Of a stretch of 64,000 bases of DNA, positions 1 to 9,908 are shown piece by piece. Position 1 is the stretch's first letter, and each line of letters opens with the position of its first letter. Source of the stretch: Phycisphaera sp. (GTDB lineage Bacteria; Planctomycetota; Phycisphaerae; Phycisphaerales; UBA1924); contig RHLH01000001.1 of the NCBI GenBank assembly GCA_003712165.1, positions 2,019,575 to 2,083,574 on the forward strand. The letters are read 5' to 3'. The position numbers and the translations under genes are program-made. Below the pieces are notes generated by a model. The model worked only from the letters and a program-made list of their open reading frames with translations. It had not been told where the DNA came from and did no database searches.

Positions 1-681
1 CGCGTACACACCATCGCTGAGCGCCCGTTCAGCACCGCTGTCGATCACCAGCAGTGTGACCTCATCGGCGGGTATCGGCACGGAGATAGAATCAGGGCTC
101 CTGCAATCGAGCAGGAGCGCATGGCCACGAGAGCCTTGGATAATCGCCAACTGGTCCATGATGCCGCACGGCACACCCGCATATACGTGCTCGGCTTTCT
201 GACAAAGCCTGGCTTTGGCAATAGGTTCGAGCGATCGCCCGGTAAAGTGCTCGGCCATACCGACCAGAGCGACCGCGAATGCTGCGCTACTTGAGAGCCC
301 CGCCCCCTTCGGGATGCTTGAAATCACAACCGCATCGAAGGCCGGCAATCCTCCGAACGCTTCTTTGGCGAGGTGAAGCACACCGGCGGCGAATCGCTCC
401 CAGCCTGGGGGGTGTATCGAGGGATCATCTACAGTGAGAACCGCTTCCGCGCCGACGGCCTCGCTGAAGACACGCACGCTCCCCCCGCTGCTGGCCGCCC
501 CGGCGACACTGATGTAGCGGTTGATCGCCATAGGGAGCGCGAAACCGTCGTTGTAGTCGGTGTGATCTCCGATCAGATTAACCCGACCCGGAGCGCGAAC
601 CGACACCGATGACCGCTTCCCGAAGCGTTTGGCGAACAGCTGCCTCGCATGCTCGGTTCTATCAGTTTGCTCTAGATCCAT
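1..681 (-). CDS. galK: galactokinase, 5' part (runs off the window edge)
   Basis: The first 227 codons are present; the 3' end lies outside the window. Galactokinase phosphorylates galactose at C1 with ATP, the entry step of the Leloir pathway in the cytoplasm. The galactose-binding signature RVNLIGDHTDYNDGF sits near residues 30-45 and the GHMP-kinase ATP-binding loop PKGAGLSSSAA near residues 114-125. Both are diagnostic for the family. The ATG at 681 is chosen because it gives an N-terminus of normal length; the nearby ATG at 685 is in another frame that stops at once. The gene diverges from purE across about 47 bp, which must hold both promoters. No other galactose genes are visible. Confidence 0.93.
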   Translation of the reverse strand, partial: MDLEQTDRTEHARQLFAKRFGKRSSVSVRAPGRVNLIGDHTDYNDGFALPMAINRYISVAGAASSGGSVRVFSEAVGAEAVLTVDDPSIHPPGWERFAAGVLHLAKEAFGGLPAFDAVVISSIPKGAGLSSSAAFAVALVGMAEHFTGRSLEPIAKARLCQKAEHVYAGVPCGIMDQLAIIQGSRGHALLLDCRSPDSISVPIPADEVTLLVIDSGAERALSDGVYA

Positions 682-728
682 CCATGCCACTCCCTGCCGA
701 TTCCTCTTGTTGAGGCTAGGCTATCGGC

Positions 729-1241
729 ATGAGCAGCCGAGATGAATCCAAGCCGATGGTCGGGATCGTGATGGGCTCTCGTTCTGACTGGCCAACCATG
801 GAGCACGCCTCGGCAATCCTCACCGATTTGAACATCCCCCACGAATCACGGGTCGTCTCTGCGCACAGGACCCCTGATCGGCTGTTCGAGTACGCCGAGC
901 AGGCCGGGGGTAGAGGAGTCCGCGTGATCATCGCAGGCGCCGGGGGAGCGGCGCACCTCCCGGGGATGATCGCATCGAAGACCCATTTACCGGTTCTGGG
1001 CGTGCCGGTCATGTCGAAGGCTCTGAGCGGGATGGACTCCCTGCTCTCGATCGCTCAGATGCCCGGGGGCATCCCCGTCGGCACGCTTGCGATTGGGGAC
1101 GCCGGCGCGAAGAACGCCGGGCTCCTCGCTGCTCAGATTCTGGCAACGACTGATGACGACATACGCGAGCGTGTGCTCCGATTCCGTCAGGCACAGACCG
1201 AGAGTGTGCCCGATCAGCCGTCCGACGAGGGTGTATCTTGA
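729..1241 (+). CDS. purE: N5-carboxyaminoimidazole ribonucleotide mutase
   Basis: A 170-residue PurE. It converts N5-CAIR to CAIR in de novo purine synthesis. The N-terminal [13 protein letters not shown] nucleotide-binding loop, the catalytic histidine in VSAHRTPDR (about residue 46) and the [11 protein letters not shown] loop are all present. The immediately following purK shows that this is the bacterial two-step class I system rather than the eukaryote-type direct AIR carboxylase. The stop codon overlaps the purK start (TTGA), so the pair is translationally coupled. The C-terminus has a short acidic tail (DQPSDEGVS) beyond the conserved core. Confidence 0.95.
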   Translation: MSSRDESKPMVGIVMGSRSDWPTMEHASAILTDLNIPHESRVVSAHRTPDRLFEYAEQAGGRGVRVIIAGAGGAAHLPGMIASKTHLPVLGVPVMSKALSGMDSLLSIAQMPGGIPVGTLAIGDAGAKNAGLLAAQILATTDDDIRERVLRFRQAQTESVPDQPSDEGVS

Positions 1242-2365
1242 GCAGTTCCAAGACCCTCGGGATCTTAGGGGGCGGTCAGCTTGCACAGATGATGGCGATG
1301 GCAGCCAAGCCTCTCGGAGTGGACTGCGTCGTTTACGACCCGAGCCCGGATGCTTGCGCAAAGTCTGTAGCACAACTCGTGAATGGCTCGTTCGATGATG
1401 CCCGGCAGCTTCGATCGTTTGCCGAACAAGTAGATGTCATCACGTACGAATTTGAGAATGTCCCGAACGAGACCGTAGATACACTCGATGGGCTAAGACC
1501 AATCCACCCTCAACCCGAGGCGTTGAAGGTGTCATCGAACCGTGTCAAAGAGAAAGCGTTTTTCGAGCGCTGCGGCGTGCCGGTTGGGCCATACCGAGCG
1601 ATTAGCGGTCCTGAATCACTCCGGAACGCCCGTGACGAGCTGGGGCTCCCTGCGGTTCTGAAATCCAATAGCGGCGGGTACGACGGCAAAGGTCAGTACA
1701 CGCTGCATACGGACGACGAGCTCGAGAATGCGCTCGCCCAGATTGGCGATACACCGTTTATCTATGAGTCGTTCGTGAATTTCACGAGAGAGCTCTCAGT
1801 GATCGCATGCAGAACGAGTGATGGCACAACGATAACATATCCCCTGGCCCAAAACACGCATCAGCATGGCATCCTTGTGCGGAGCGATGCCCCCGCTTCC
1901 GTCCAGAAGGGCATGACTGAGCAAGCCAGTGCCGCGGCGAAGCGGGTTGGGGACTCACTGAATTATGTAGGGGTGTTCGCGATCGAGCTGTTTGATGTGG
2001 GTGGTGAGTTGCTCGCGAATGAGATGGCCCCTCGGGTGCACAACACGGGTCACTGGACGATCGAGGGGGCCCATACGTCTCAGTTCGAGAACCATGTGCG
2101 AGCTGTCGTGGGGCTGCCATTGGGATCAACGGAGCCAGTTGGGCACTCCGTGATGCTCAACATCATCGGTGAGATGCCCGACCCTGGCATCCTGCAGGGA
2201 ATCTCGGGAGCAACGCTGCACGACTATGGCAAAGCTCCAAGACCGGGCCGAAAGATCGGGCACATCACAGTCAACGGGGCAGATCCTGAAACATGCCTCG
2301 GAGCCGCGACACGTATCCAAACCGGGATACGAAACACCATGCCGGGTGGAGGCGTCAGGCCCTGA
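1238..2365 (+). CDS. purK: N5-carboxyaminoimidazole ribonucleotide synthase
   Basis: A 375-residue ATP-grasp enzyme that carboxylates AIR with bicarbonate and ATP to give N5-CAIR, the substrate of the adjacent PurE. The N-terminus [16 protein letters not shown] is the PurK pre-ATP-grasp motif. Further on come [12 protein letters not shown] (ATP binding), [16 protein letters not shown] and [10 protein letters not shown], all typical. The start is a TTG at 1238 overlapping the purE stop. No ATG gives the complete N-terminus. The gene is followed by a tRNA about 24 bp downstream with no clear terminator between. Confidence 0.95.
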   Translation: MSSSKTLGILGGGQLAQMMAMAAKPLGVDCVVYDPSPDACAKSVAQLVNGSFDDARQLRSFAEQVDVITYEFENVPNETVDTLDGLRPIHPQPEALKVSSNRVKEKAFFERCGVPVGPYRAISGPESLRNARDELGLPAVLKSNSGGYDGKGQYTLHTDDELENALAQIGDTPFIYESFVNFTRELSVIACRTSDGTTITYPLAQNTHQHGILVRSDAPASVQKGMTEQASAAAKRVGDSLNYVGVFAIELFDVGGELLANEMAPRVHNTGHWTIEGAHTSQFENHVRAVVGLPLGSTEPVGHSVMLNIIGEMPDPGILQGISGATLHDYGKAPRPGRKIGHITVNGADPETCLGAATRIQTGIRNTMPGGGVRP

Positions 2366-2388
2366 GCTTGGCTACGATTCCGGCGATC

Positions 2389-2461
2389 GCCATCTTAGCT
2401 CAGTTGGTAGAGCAGCGGTTTTGTAAACCGCAGGTCGTCGGTTCGAGTCCGACAGATGGCT
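2389..2461 (+). tRNA. tRNA-Thr (anticodon UGU)
   Basis: A full cloverleaf can be folded by eye. The acceptor stem is GCCATCT/AGATGGC, the D arm GCTC...GAGC, the anticodon stem GCGGT/ACCGC with loop TTTGTAA (anticodon TGT), and the T arm GTCGG-TTCGAGT-CCGAC. The discriminator base is T and CCA is not encoded. It reads ACA codons. Confidence 0.95.
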
Positions 2462-2801
2462 TTAGCGTTGCACCAAGCGACTCTGACTACGCTTTGGCCT
2501 CACAAGCTGACCGGTTCAAACCACACCCGGGTGCAAATCAAACACCGCCGCACAGACAGGCTCTTGGGCCAGGCAGCATCATAATTGTCTACATACCAGT
2601 GGTTTATTATGCGGCACGCGATCGTGTTTGGCCGCTACCCCCTTGCACAAGGGTGGTTTCTTAGAGCGCCCAGCGCTTTACGGGCGTTCCATTGCATGTT
2701 CTGTAAGCACCGGCACAACTTGCAAGAAGACTCAACCGACCTCATGAGAGTTGCCACGCTACGTGTGAGTCATGGGCTTGCTGAGCGAGAATTGAGTCGA
2801 A
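2462..2801. other. intergenic, no gene seen
   Basis: This stretch of about 340 bp lies between the tRNA and the histidine kinase. I found no coding frame with plausible composition, no U-tract hairpin for the tRNA and no convincing promoter. It should hold the promoter of the downstream kinase. Confidence 0.5.
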
Positions 2802-5402
2802 TTGAAGAACATGATCGCTTCACGATTCCTTGAGCACTGGCCCCCAATCGTCGCTTTGTTGTTGACCGGTGCGGCTGTCGCGGTGTGCTTCAAGGTTTCC
2901 TGCGATATCGCAGAGGCCGACGCACGACAGAGATTCGATGCCAAGTGTGACGAAACGATCAGTGATATAGCCTCCACCTTCAAGAACTACGCATCTAAGT
3001 TAGTGGTTGGCCGGGCTTTCATCGACTCAGCTGGTTCCCCTAGCCGTAAGTCATGGAATCAGTTCACCTCGTCGGCTGGCTTTGACACTACCTGCGAAGG
3101 GATCTACGGCTATGCGTTTGTAGCACATGTTGCGAGAGAAGACCTCGCCTCTTTCATCAATGAACAGCGGCTTGAGGGATTTGAAGATTTCAGGATCAAG
3201 TATCATGCGGATGCGGATGCGGATCTACTGGCTCGGAACGACAGTCTGTATGTCATCAAGTATCACGAACCAGAATCTGTGAATCGACACGCAATCGGGC
3301 TCGACTTGTCATCGCGCAGCAGAAACAAGCTGGTTTACGAAAGTGCTGCGTACAGCGGAGAGGCAACACTTTCAGATGCCATCATCCTCGCTCAGGAGGA
3401 CGAGAGCCGGCGCGGCCTTGTCATGGCACTTCCTGTTTATAGAGACCGCCTCCCCCCCAAAGATCCATCAAAGCGGCTGGAGAACACGATCGGCTGGGTG
3501 GCAGTACCGATCGGCATGAAAGAGCTGTTCAACTCAAAGGGCACCTACGAATCAGACCTGCTCGCTCTAAAGGTATACGAAGACAGCTATAACGGATATG
3601 AGCTGTACAATTCATCAGGCTTCGAAGATAAATACATTTCGGGTTTCTACAACAACCGGATACTCACCGTCGGAGGGAAGAAGATCGCAGTGAGTATTGT
3701 CCCGCAATCTGCACATGCGTTTGCCCCGGATCTCGTGCCAGCTAGCTTTTTCCTGTTTGGAGGAAGCCTCGTTGTGGTCCTCGTGACGTGTCTGGTTCAC
3801 GTCGTAAACAAGCGGCGCAATTCTCTCGAAACAAGACTGGGGCTTGCGACGCGCAACGCGAACATTGGTCTGTGGGAGTGGAACCTGACCCGAAACACGC
3901 TTCGTTTCAGTGATAGCTACTACGAAATGCTGGGTTACAGTCCAGAAGAGATCGCTGTACACGGAGATTCCTGGGATTCGTTCTGTCATCCTGATGATCT
4001 CGAGTCTGAACTTGAAGCACTCGATAGACACTTCAAGGGCGAAACTCCCATATACGCCAACGAGCACAGAGTAAGAACAAAGGACGGTTCCTGGCTCTGG
4101 GTCAAGGACGTAGGTGAAGTGGTTAAACGAGCATCAGACGGGACACCAAAGTTGATGCTTGGTATTCACCTCGATATCCAGTCGCTACGCGAAGCAACAG
4201 AACACGCACACGCAGCGAACAATCTAAAGAGCGAGTTCCTGGCCAATATGAGCCATGAGATTCGCACTCCGCTCACGGCCATTCTCGGTTACATCGATCT
4301 GATCGATCGGGGCGAGATCGAACCTACGGATGCCGCACTCACGATCCGTTCGAATGCGGATATGCTGCTGACTATTGTAAACGACGTACTTGATGTGTCC
4401 AAGTTAGAATCTGGCCAACTCGCTATTGAGTGCGTGGCTTGCAACCCGATCGCGATCACTCAAGAGGTGCTAAAACTGCTGAGTATCCGGTCTAAGGACA
4501 AGGGCCTCGATATAGAGCTCGGTTTCGACACACCGATTCCAGAACAGATCGAAACTGACCCATCGCGTCTCAGGCAGATACTTATCAATCTCATTGGAAA
4601 CGCAATCAAGTTCACACACGAGGGCCACATCGCTGTCCGTCTCGCACACAACACTGAAGAGAAACTGCTGCACTTCAGAGTTATAGACACAGGCGTTGGC
4701 ATGACAGAAGAGCAACTTGAACTCATCCGAGCATTCAACCCGTTCGTCCAGGCCGATTCTTCGACAGCTCGGCAGTATGGTGGTAGCGGGCTCGGATTAC
4801 GCATCTCGTCCAAGCTCACCGCCCTGCTCGGCGGCGAGCTCAAGATTAAGTCTATGATCGGTGAAGGCTCGGTTTTCGAAGCAACAATCAGCACAGGTGA
4901 CGCCCGAAGCACTTTGTTATCCGAACAACCGGACATTGCGCATGTCAGCAGCACCAATCCTGATCCGAAATCCAATCAGCCAGTCACACCGACAAAGCGC
5001 CTAGAGAATGCTCGGATCCTGGTCGTCGAAGACGGCGCCGATAATCAGGCGCTAATTCAACACCATCTCTCGCGTGAACATGCTGAGTGTTACCACGCTC
5101 ACAACGGTGAAGAGTGTATCGAGATGATCACTGGTGATGATTCCAACGTTAACCCCGATCTCATTCTTATGGATATACATATGCCGGGCTTGGATGGTTA
5201 CGAAACGACGCGGCGTCTTCGTGATTCAGGAATCCGATGCCCTATCATCGCTCTGACCGCACACGCCGGAATCCATCACAGACGCCTGTGTATTGATGTC
5301 GGCTGTGACGAGTTTCTTACGAAACCGATCGACTTTGACGAACTGATCAGTATTTGTGAGTCGTACACGAAACCGACAAATAAAGAGGCTAGTGCTGCTT
5401 AG
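2802..5402 (+). CDS. hybrid sensor histidine kinase with CHASE, PAS and receiver domains
   Basis: An 866-residue membrane sensor. One transmembrane helix lies near residues 15-35 and a second near 310-335. They enclose a periplasmic CHASE domain (about 50-290, with YGYAFVAHV and GLVMALPVYRD) that would bind a small external ligand. The cytoplasmic part has a PAS fold (about 340-465), HisKA with the phosphorylated histidine in SHEIRTPLTAILG (about 487), and HATPase_c with N-box NLIGNAIKFT, DTGVGM and GSGLGL. The C-terminal receiver (about 745-855) has VVEDGADN, phospho-acceptor LMDIHMPGLDG and TKPID. The start is TTG at 2802; ATG at 2811 would shorten it by three residues. There is no output domain or adjacent regulator, so a phosphorelay to a distant partner is likely. 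The ligand is unknown. Confidence 0.93.
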   Translation: MKNMIASRFLEHWPPIVALLLTGAAVAVCFKVSCDIAEADARQRFDAKCDETISDIASTFKNYASKLVVGRAFIDSAGSPSRKSWNQFTSSAGFDTTCEGIYGYAFVAHVAREDLASFINEQRLEGFEDFRIKYHADADADLLARNDSLYVIKYHEPESVNRHAIGLDLSSRSRNKLVYESAAYSGEATLSDAIILAQEDESRRGLVMALPVYRDRLPPKDPSKRLENTIGWVAVPIGMKELFNSKGTYESDLLALKVYEDSYNGYELYNSSGFEDKYISGFYNNRILTVGGKKIAVSIVPQSAHAFAPDLVPASFFLFGGSLVVVLVTCLVHVVNKRRNSLETRLGLATRNANIGLWEWNLTRNTLRFSDSYYEMLGYSPEEIAVHGDSWDSFCHPDDLESELEALDRHFKGETPIYANEHRVRTKDGSWLWVKDVGEVVKRASDGTPKLMLGIHLDIQSLREATEHAHAANNLKSEFLANMSHEIRTPLTAILGYIDLIDRGEIEPTDAALTIRSNADMLLTIVNDVLDVSKLESGQLAIECVACNPIAITQEVLKLLSIRSKDKGLDIELGFDTPIPEQIETDPSRLRQILINLIGNAIKFTHEGHIAVRLAHNTEEKLLHFRVIDTGVGMTEEQLELIRAFNPFVQADSSTARQYGGSGLGLRISSKLTALLGGELKIKSMIGEGSVFEATISTGDARSTLLSEQPDIAHVSSTNPDPKSNQPVTPTKRLENARILVVEDGADNQALIQHHLSREHAECYHAHNGEECIEMITGDDSNVNPDLILMDIHMPGLDGYETTRRLRDSGIRCPIIALTAHAGIHHRRLCIDVGCDEFLTKPIDFDELISICESYTKPTNKEASAA

Positions 5403-5469
5403 CACTGGTTCTTTCAGTTCAATACAACCCGCTGTTCCACAATCTACGCCATAATCACATTATACCAAA

Positions 5470-7470
5470 CTAGTTCAATGAGGCCTTCCCGGCGGTCCGT
5501 GCGTGGGCAGCCGATACCGACTCATCGATCACCCAAGGACCGATCCCCCTGTCCATCTTCAAAAGCAGCACTGTCTCTTCTGCATCGATCCAATCTCGGG
5601 CAGGTTCAAAGCTATTACCTGTATACAGGGCACTCGAAGAAAGTCGAACCTCATCGATCTGCCCTTTAAAGTGGCTAGTGGCTTTGCCGTTGCCGCTCAC
5701 ATCGGCACCGATCATCAGTGGCAGTTCATTGAAGGTGCGTTCACCCGACGCCAGAACGGTATCGACGAGCCGACCATCAAGATACAGACGTACCTCTGTG
5801 CCATCATAAACCCCTGCCAGATGATGCCATGTACCAACGCTCAACAGAGCTCTTTCTGGATTAGCCTCGGCGTATTTGCCGTCTAGATGGATCGAGAAAC
5901 TCGGGACAGCGTTATTCACGAAGAAACCGAACTCACTTCCTTCGGTCTTTGCAAGAAGCCCTGTTCGTCTGCCAAAAGACTCAGCATTGAACCAGCACTC
6001 GAGCGTCATCGGTCCGTTTGGCAGCTCGAAGCTCTCACTTGTTATGTATGCGTATGATTCGCCATCAAGATGAAGCGTTCGCGGTGAGCTTTCGAGTTGA
6101 ATTTCAGCAAGATCGAGCTTTATAGGGGTGTTGAGAGTGATCGTCGGGATTTCATACCTGGCTCCGGGCATCAGCATGTCAATATCTACGTTGAACTGAA
6201 GATCACGGAACGTCTCGTTGAGCGTACCTGTTCTTCGCACATCAAACTCAAGAACCACCTCTTCACCGGCCTCAAGGCTCATGTGTGCGTGATCGGGCCA
6301 TGCAACCCAAGTGCTGTCGTAGGACTCGGGAGTAACCGCGAACTCGACAGTGCGCGACGATGGGTTGGATACTGTGATAATGGCCTTGCCTTCGCCCCCG
6401 GATGATGCGTCAAGAGAAAGCCCTCCCTCGATGCTTGCGCCGTTACGAGAAAGCGTGAGCGACTGGATTGCCATCTCGTCGGTGATTTCACGAACATCCA
6501 TGACCTCACCAACTGGGAGCGCGGCGTGTGCAACTTGCCTCGGACGAACCGTCACGATGTTGTAGTGATGGAGCCAACCGGCTGAAGGAACGGATTTGTT
6601 CTGATGCCCACCCACTGTTGCCAGCGTGATGTAATCGATGCCGTCACGCGGGTCGTACCGCATCCGATGGATGTGTCCCGCGAAGACGCCCGAGATATTG
6701 CCCGCTTCGACGAGCATCTCGTGTACTTGCTCCCATGAATCGCCGTAGTTCCCGCCTGTCCATCGGGGATGGTGCAGAAACAGGAAGACGTGCTGGGCGT
6801 CCGCCGACTTGGTGAGCATCTGTGAGAGCCACGAGAGCTGTTCTTCACTCATTTCTTGGCATTCGGGCTTGCTAAAGTTCTTCTCACCGGTCGCTTCGTT
6901 ACCCTCGTCGGTGTAGAGCACAATAAACATGCAGTTCTTGTGTTCGAACGCGTACCACAACGGACCGAAGTGCATTTCGTAATGCCTGTCATGCTCTCCC
7001 TCGGGCTTCCCAGCGCCTCGCCAGTACGTGTCGTGGTTGCCAGCAACAGGAAACCAAGGACAGATGAGTTCGTTCATCACTCCGCGATACTCGGTCATCT
7101 GTTCCATCCAGCCGTCGGTCTGGTTGTACCCCTGGATCATGTCCCCGACTGTCATCACGAAATCGGGCTCAAGAAGATTCGTGTCGCGGACGGCATCCTT
7201 CAGCACATTGATTCCTGTGTCCGGCCCGCCTGTTCGGTCGCCGTATACGACGAAGGTGAACGCATCCTCTTCACCGGGCAGAGGAAGAATAACCTTGGAG
7301 TCTCGGTCGGTGTAGAACCTGGCTCGATCGTTCGACAAAGCGTGATCTGGGTTGTGCCGGTGTGTATGTCGATCGTGGTACGGTGCGAACGACTCGTCTT
7401 GCACCTGCGAAACCGTATTGGTGGTCGAAAGACTAAGAGCACATACCGTCGCGATGGTACCGATTCTCAT
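5470..7470 (-). CDS. secreted calcineurin-like phosphoesterase with C-terminal LamG domain
   Basis: A 666-residue protein with an N-terminal signal peptide (about residues 1-22). The metallophosphoesterase core (about 65-310) keeps the dinuclear metal ligands: D in YGDRTGG, VGDMIQG, AGNHDTYW, LHHPRW and AGHIHRM. A middle beta-rich region (about 340-450) leads to a concanavalin/LamG-like domain (about 475-640, with LECWFNAESFG, GTWHHLAGVYDG and IDEVRLS). Such domains usually bind glycans or mediate adhesion. The protein is probably exported and hydrolyses phosphate esters or nucleotides outside the cytoplasm; the substrate cannot be told from sequence. It converges on the histidine kinase with about 67 bp between the stops. 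Confidence 0.88.
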   Translation of the reverse strand: MRIGTIATVCALSLSTTNTVSQVQDESFAPYHDRHTHRHNPDHALSNDRARFYTDRDSKVILPLPGEEDAFTFVVYGDRTGGPDTGINVLKDAVRDTNLLEPDFVMTVGDMIQGYNQTDGWMEQMTEYRGVMNELICPWFPVAGNHDTYWRGAGKPEGEHDRHYEMHFGPLWYAFEHKNCMFIVLYTDEGNEATGEKNFSKPECQEMSEEQLSWLSQMLTKSADAQHVFLFLHHPRWTGGNYGDSWEQVHEMLVEAGNISGVFAGHIHRMRYDPRDGIDYITLATVGGHQNKSVPSAGWLHHYNIVTVRPRQVAHAALPVGEVMDVREITDEMAIQSLTLSRNGASIEGGLSLDASSGGEGKAIITVSNPSSRTVEFAVTPESYDSTWVAWPDHAHMSLEAGEEVVLEFDVRRTGTLNETFRDLQFNVDIDMLMPGARYEIPTITLNTPIKLDLAEIQLESSPRTLHLDGESYAYITSESFELPNGPMTLECWFNAESFGRRTGLLAKTEGSEFGFFVNNAVPSFSIHLDGKYAEANPERALLSVGTWHHLAGVYDGTEVRLYLDGRLVDTVLASGERTFNELPLMIGADVSGNGKATSHFKGQIDEVRLSSSALYTGNSFEPARDWIDAEETVLLLKMDRGIGPWVIDESVSAAHARTAGKASLN

Positions 7471-7542
7471 AATACTGGCTCCCTGTGCTTGCCGGGGCCA
7501 GTCTAACCGTTTTCTGCTTTAGATACGCTCGATCGGCAGTCT

Positions 7543-8361
7543 TCACGAAGTGCTTGCGATATCTTGATCTTTCTCTGGGTTGGTCAAGAGTCTGACCGAC
7601 TCCCTCGCGATCATGATCAGGCCCATCACGATGAGGAAGATCGCAAATATCTTTTTGAGTGCTCGCTGATCGATTCTCCCTCCCACCGCTTTGCCGACGA
7701 AAGTACCCACCGCGCCGACGGTGATGAACAGAGCGATCGTTGTCCAATCGATCGAAATTCCCGCATCCGAGATATCAAACTGGTATCTCGCGAAAGCGGC
7801 CCATGAGTTTGCAACGATCACGACCAGGCTCGTGGCAACCGCATGGTGCATCGAGAGGCCTGCCAGCAGCACGAGCGATGGCACGATCAGAAATCCCCCT
7901 CCCACGCCGACGAGTCCCGTCATCGTGCCAACCGCGAAGCCCTCTAGCATGACAATCCAGAGCGGCTGGGACGATTTCGATCCTGCTTGCGGTTGTGGCA
8001 GATCCCTGTGTGACCTTCTCAGCATGAACCATGAAGCCGTCAGCATCACGGCCGCGAACAAAATCAACTGCAAAGCGCCCGGGAGATAACTCCCTATTAC
8101 CGACCCGAACGACGCGCCGAGCATTCCGGGCCCACCAAAGAACGCCGCGATTTTCCACTGGACAAACTTCTTGCGCGCGTGAGGGATGACGCCGAACGCG
8201 GCGATGCCACCCACAATCGCAAGCGACTCCGTGATCGCGATTTTCCCGTCCTTCCCCAGTAAGTAGACAAGGATCGGGACAGTCAGGATCGACCCGCCCG
8301 AACCGAGCAGGCCGAGCGTGGTGCCTATCAGGGCTGCGCCAATGAGTGCAAGGAAGATCAT
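7543..8361 (-). CDS. TauE/SafE family sulfite/organosulfur exporter
   Basis: A 272-residue polytopic membrane protein of about eight helices in two homologous halves. Each half carries the family's glycine-rich loop (LGLLGSGGSILTVPILVYL and LVGVGGGFLIVPSLVLLAG). The family exports sulfite, sulfoacetate or related anions. It lies 21 bp downstream of the MBL-rhodanese gene on the same strand, so the two are very likely one transcript. Together they resemble the known persulfide dioxygenase plus TauE pairing used for sulfide detoxification: persulfide is oxidised to sulfite, which is then expelled. The exported species is inferred from this context. Confidence 0.88.
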   Translation of the reverse strand: MIFLALIGAALIGTTLGLLGSGGSILTVPILVYLLGKDGKIAITESLAIVGGIAAFGVIPHARKKFVQWKIAAFFGGPGMLGASFGSVIGSYLPGALQLILFAAVMLTASWFMLRRSHRDLPQPQAGSKSSQPLWIVMLEGFAVGTMTGLVGVGGGFLIVPSLVLLAGLSMHHAVATSLVVIVANSWAAFARYQFDISDAGISIDWTTIALFITVGAVGTFVGKAVGGRIDQRALKKIFAIFLIVMGLIMIARESVRLLTNPEKDQDIASTS

Positions 8362-8382
8362 GTGTAGCGTTGCTCAGGTGGT

Positions 8383-9822
8383 TCAACCAGTCGATACAGT
8401 CTCGTGGCCAGCGATTGCGTACGCTTCGAATCCACCTACAACGTTGATGGGCATGAACCCCTCCCGTTCGAGCAGCGACGCAGCCATCACAGAGCGCACA
8501 CCCGTCCTGCAGTGCACATAGATTTCTCTATCACGGGGAAGCTGATCGAGTACCTCAGGGAGCCTTGTGTGCGACTTGTTGACGGTTCCTGGAATCGAAT
8601 CCAACGCGTGTTCGGTCGCCTTGCGCACGTCCAGTATGAATACATCTCCTGACTTTCTCGCGTCGCTCAGCTCGTCAGGGGATGCATCCTTTGTTGTCGC
8701 GAGAGAGCCTCCACCCGACACGTATGCTTCCAAATCACTCGGCGTGAGATACAAGGCTGCCCTGTCGAGCCCGATCCGCACCATCTCTCGAACCGCCTGC
8801 TCGACCTTGTGTTCGTCCACAACAAGAACGAGCTCATCGAAGGGGGCGATGTACGCTCCAGCAGATGTATGAAACGACGCCCCAAGGGGTGAGCTGATTG
8901 CGCCCGGGATATGACCGGCTCGGAATTCTTCTGTCGATCGCACATCGACAACGACCTTGTCACCGAGCGAACCGATCTCACTCGGATCCATGCGCTTCGG
9001 ATTTGGCAGCCCTCCGAGCAAGGGCACGCCATCGCGGTTCTGCTGCTTCATCCGCGCGAAATACATGGGCGGCTCTGGCTGCCCTTCGAGGATAAACGAG
9101 GTGAACTCGACCTCACTCCCAACGAGTTTGAGAGCCGGGCTGGACATTTTCTCGTAACCCGCGGTCGATTGCGGCACAGCTCCCAGCGCTTTCCCGCACG
9201 CGCTCCCAGCTCCGTGCGCGGGCCAGATCTGCACATGCTCAGGAACGCTGCGTACAAACTCTGAAGCGGACTTGAAGAGCTCCTTCGCGGATTCGTCCTT
9301 CGCGCCTGTAATACCCGCTGCGGTCTCGAGCAGATCTGGCCGACCAAGGTCACCCACAAACACGAAATCACCGGTAATCATACCCATCGGTGAATCCATG
9401 CCCGACCCCCTGTCCGTGACGAGGTAGCTCATGTGCTCTGGCGTGTGCCCGGGTGTGTGCACCGCCTGGAATTCGATATTCCCGACCGAGAACATGTCTC
9501 CGTTGCTGAGGAGCACATGGTCGTAGGTCCCCCCATCCGACTTGCTCCCGAGCCAGCCAGAAGTCCAGTCCGGCCCTCCCAGCTTTGAGAGGTACACCCT
9601 CGCACCGATCGTCTCGGCTAGCTCCCTGCACCCCGAAAGGAAGTCGGCATGGATGTGTGTTTCGGCGCAGGCGACGATCCGTAGACCGTTCTGCTCTGCA
9701 AGCTCGATGTACCGGTCAACATCCCGCTCAGGATCAAACACGATCGCTTCACCGGTCTTCTGGCAGCCGATGAGATACGCGGCCTGCGACAGTGCATCGT
9801 CATAGATCATCCGAAAGAACAT
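8383..9822 (-). CDS. MBL-fold persulfide dioxygenase-like protein with two rhodanese domains
   Basis: A 479-residue CstB/Blh-like enzyme. The metallo-beta-lactamase domain (about 1-245) has the ETHIHADFLSG metal motif; the D-F pair instead of D-H also occurs in CstB-type enzymes. It also has HTPGHTPEHMSYL and GDFVFVGDLGRPDL. A first rhodanese-like domain (about 265-360) lacks the catalytic cysteine and is probably structural. The second (about 375-475) has the active loop CRTGVRS. Expected activity is oxidation of glutathione- or enzyme-bound persulfide to sulfite or thiosulfate. The start is ATG at 9822 because a perfect AGGAGG lies six bases upstream; an upstream in-frame ATG at 9891 has none. 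It is co-transcribed with the TauE exporter. Confidence 0.9.
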   Translation of the reverse strand: MFFRMIYDDALSQAAYLIGCQKTGEAIVFDPERDVDRYIELAEQNGLRIVACAETHIHADFLSGCRELAETIGARVYLSKLGGPDWTSGWLGSKSDGGTYDHVLLSNGDMFSVGNIEFQAVHTPGHTPEHMSYLVTDRGSGMDSPMGMITGDFVFVGDLGRPDLLETAAGITGAKDESAKELFKSASEFVRSVPEHVQIWPAHGAGSACGKALGAVPQSTAGYEKMSSPALKLVGSEVEFTSFILEGQPEPPMYFARMKQQNRDGVPLLGGLPNPKRMDPSEIGSLGDKVVVDVRSTEEFRAGHIPGAISSPLGASFHTSAGAYIAPFDELVLVVDEHKVEQAVREMVRIGLDRAALYLTPSDLEAYVSGGGSLATTKDASPDELSDARKSGDVFILDVRKATEHALDSIPGTVNKSHTRLPEVLDQLPRDREIYVHCRTGVRSVMAASLLEREGFMPINVVGGFEAYAIAGHETVSTG

Positions 9823-9827
9823 CGCTG

Positions 9828-9833
9828 CCTCCT
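9828..9833 (-). promoter_or_regulatory. ribosome binding site deciding the MBL-rhodanese start
   Basis: A perfect AGGAGG on the minus strand, six bases before the ATG at 9822. It selects this start over the ATG at 9891. Confidence 0.8.
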
Positions 9834-9908
9834 GTAGCCTTGCCCGAACAGTGTCCCGTATTGTTGTCACCCCAGGCGCATCACGTGTCATTTTCCTAGA
9901 ATGTCTTC

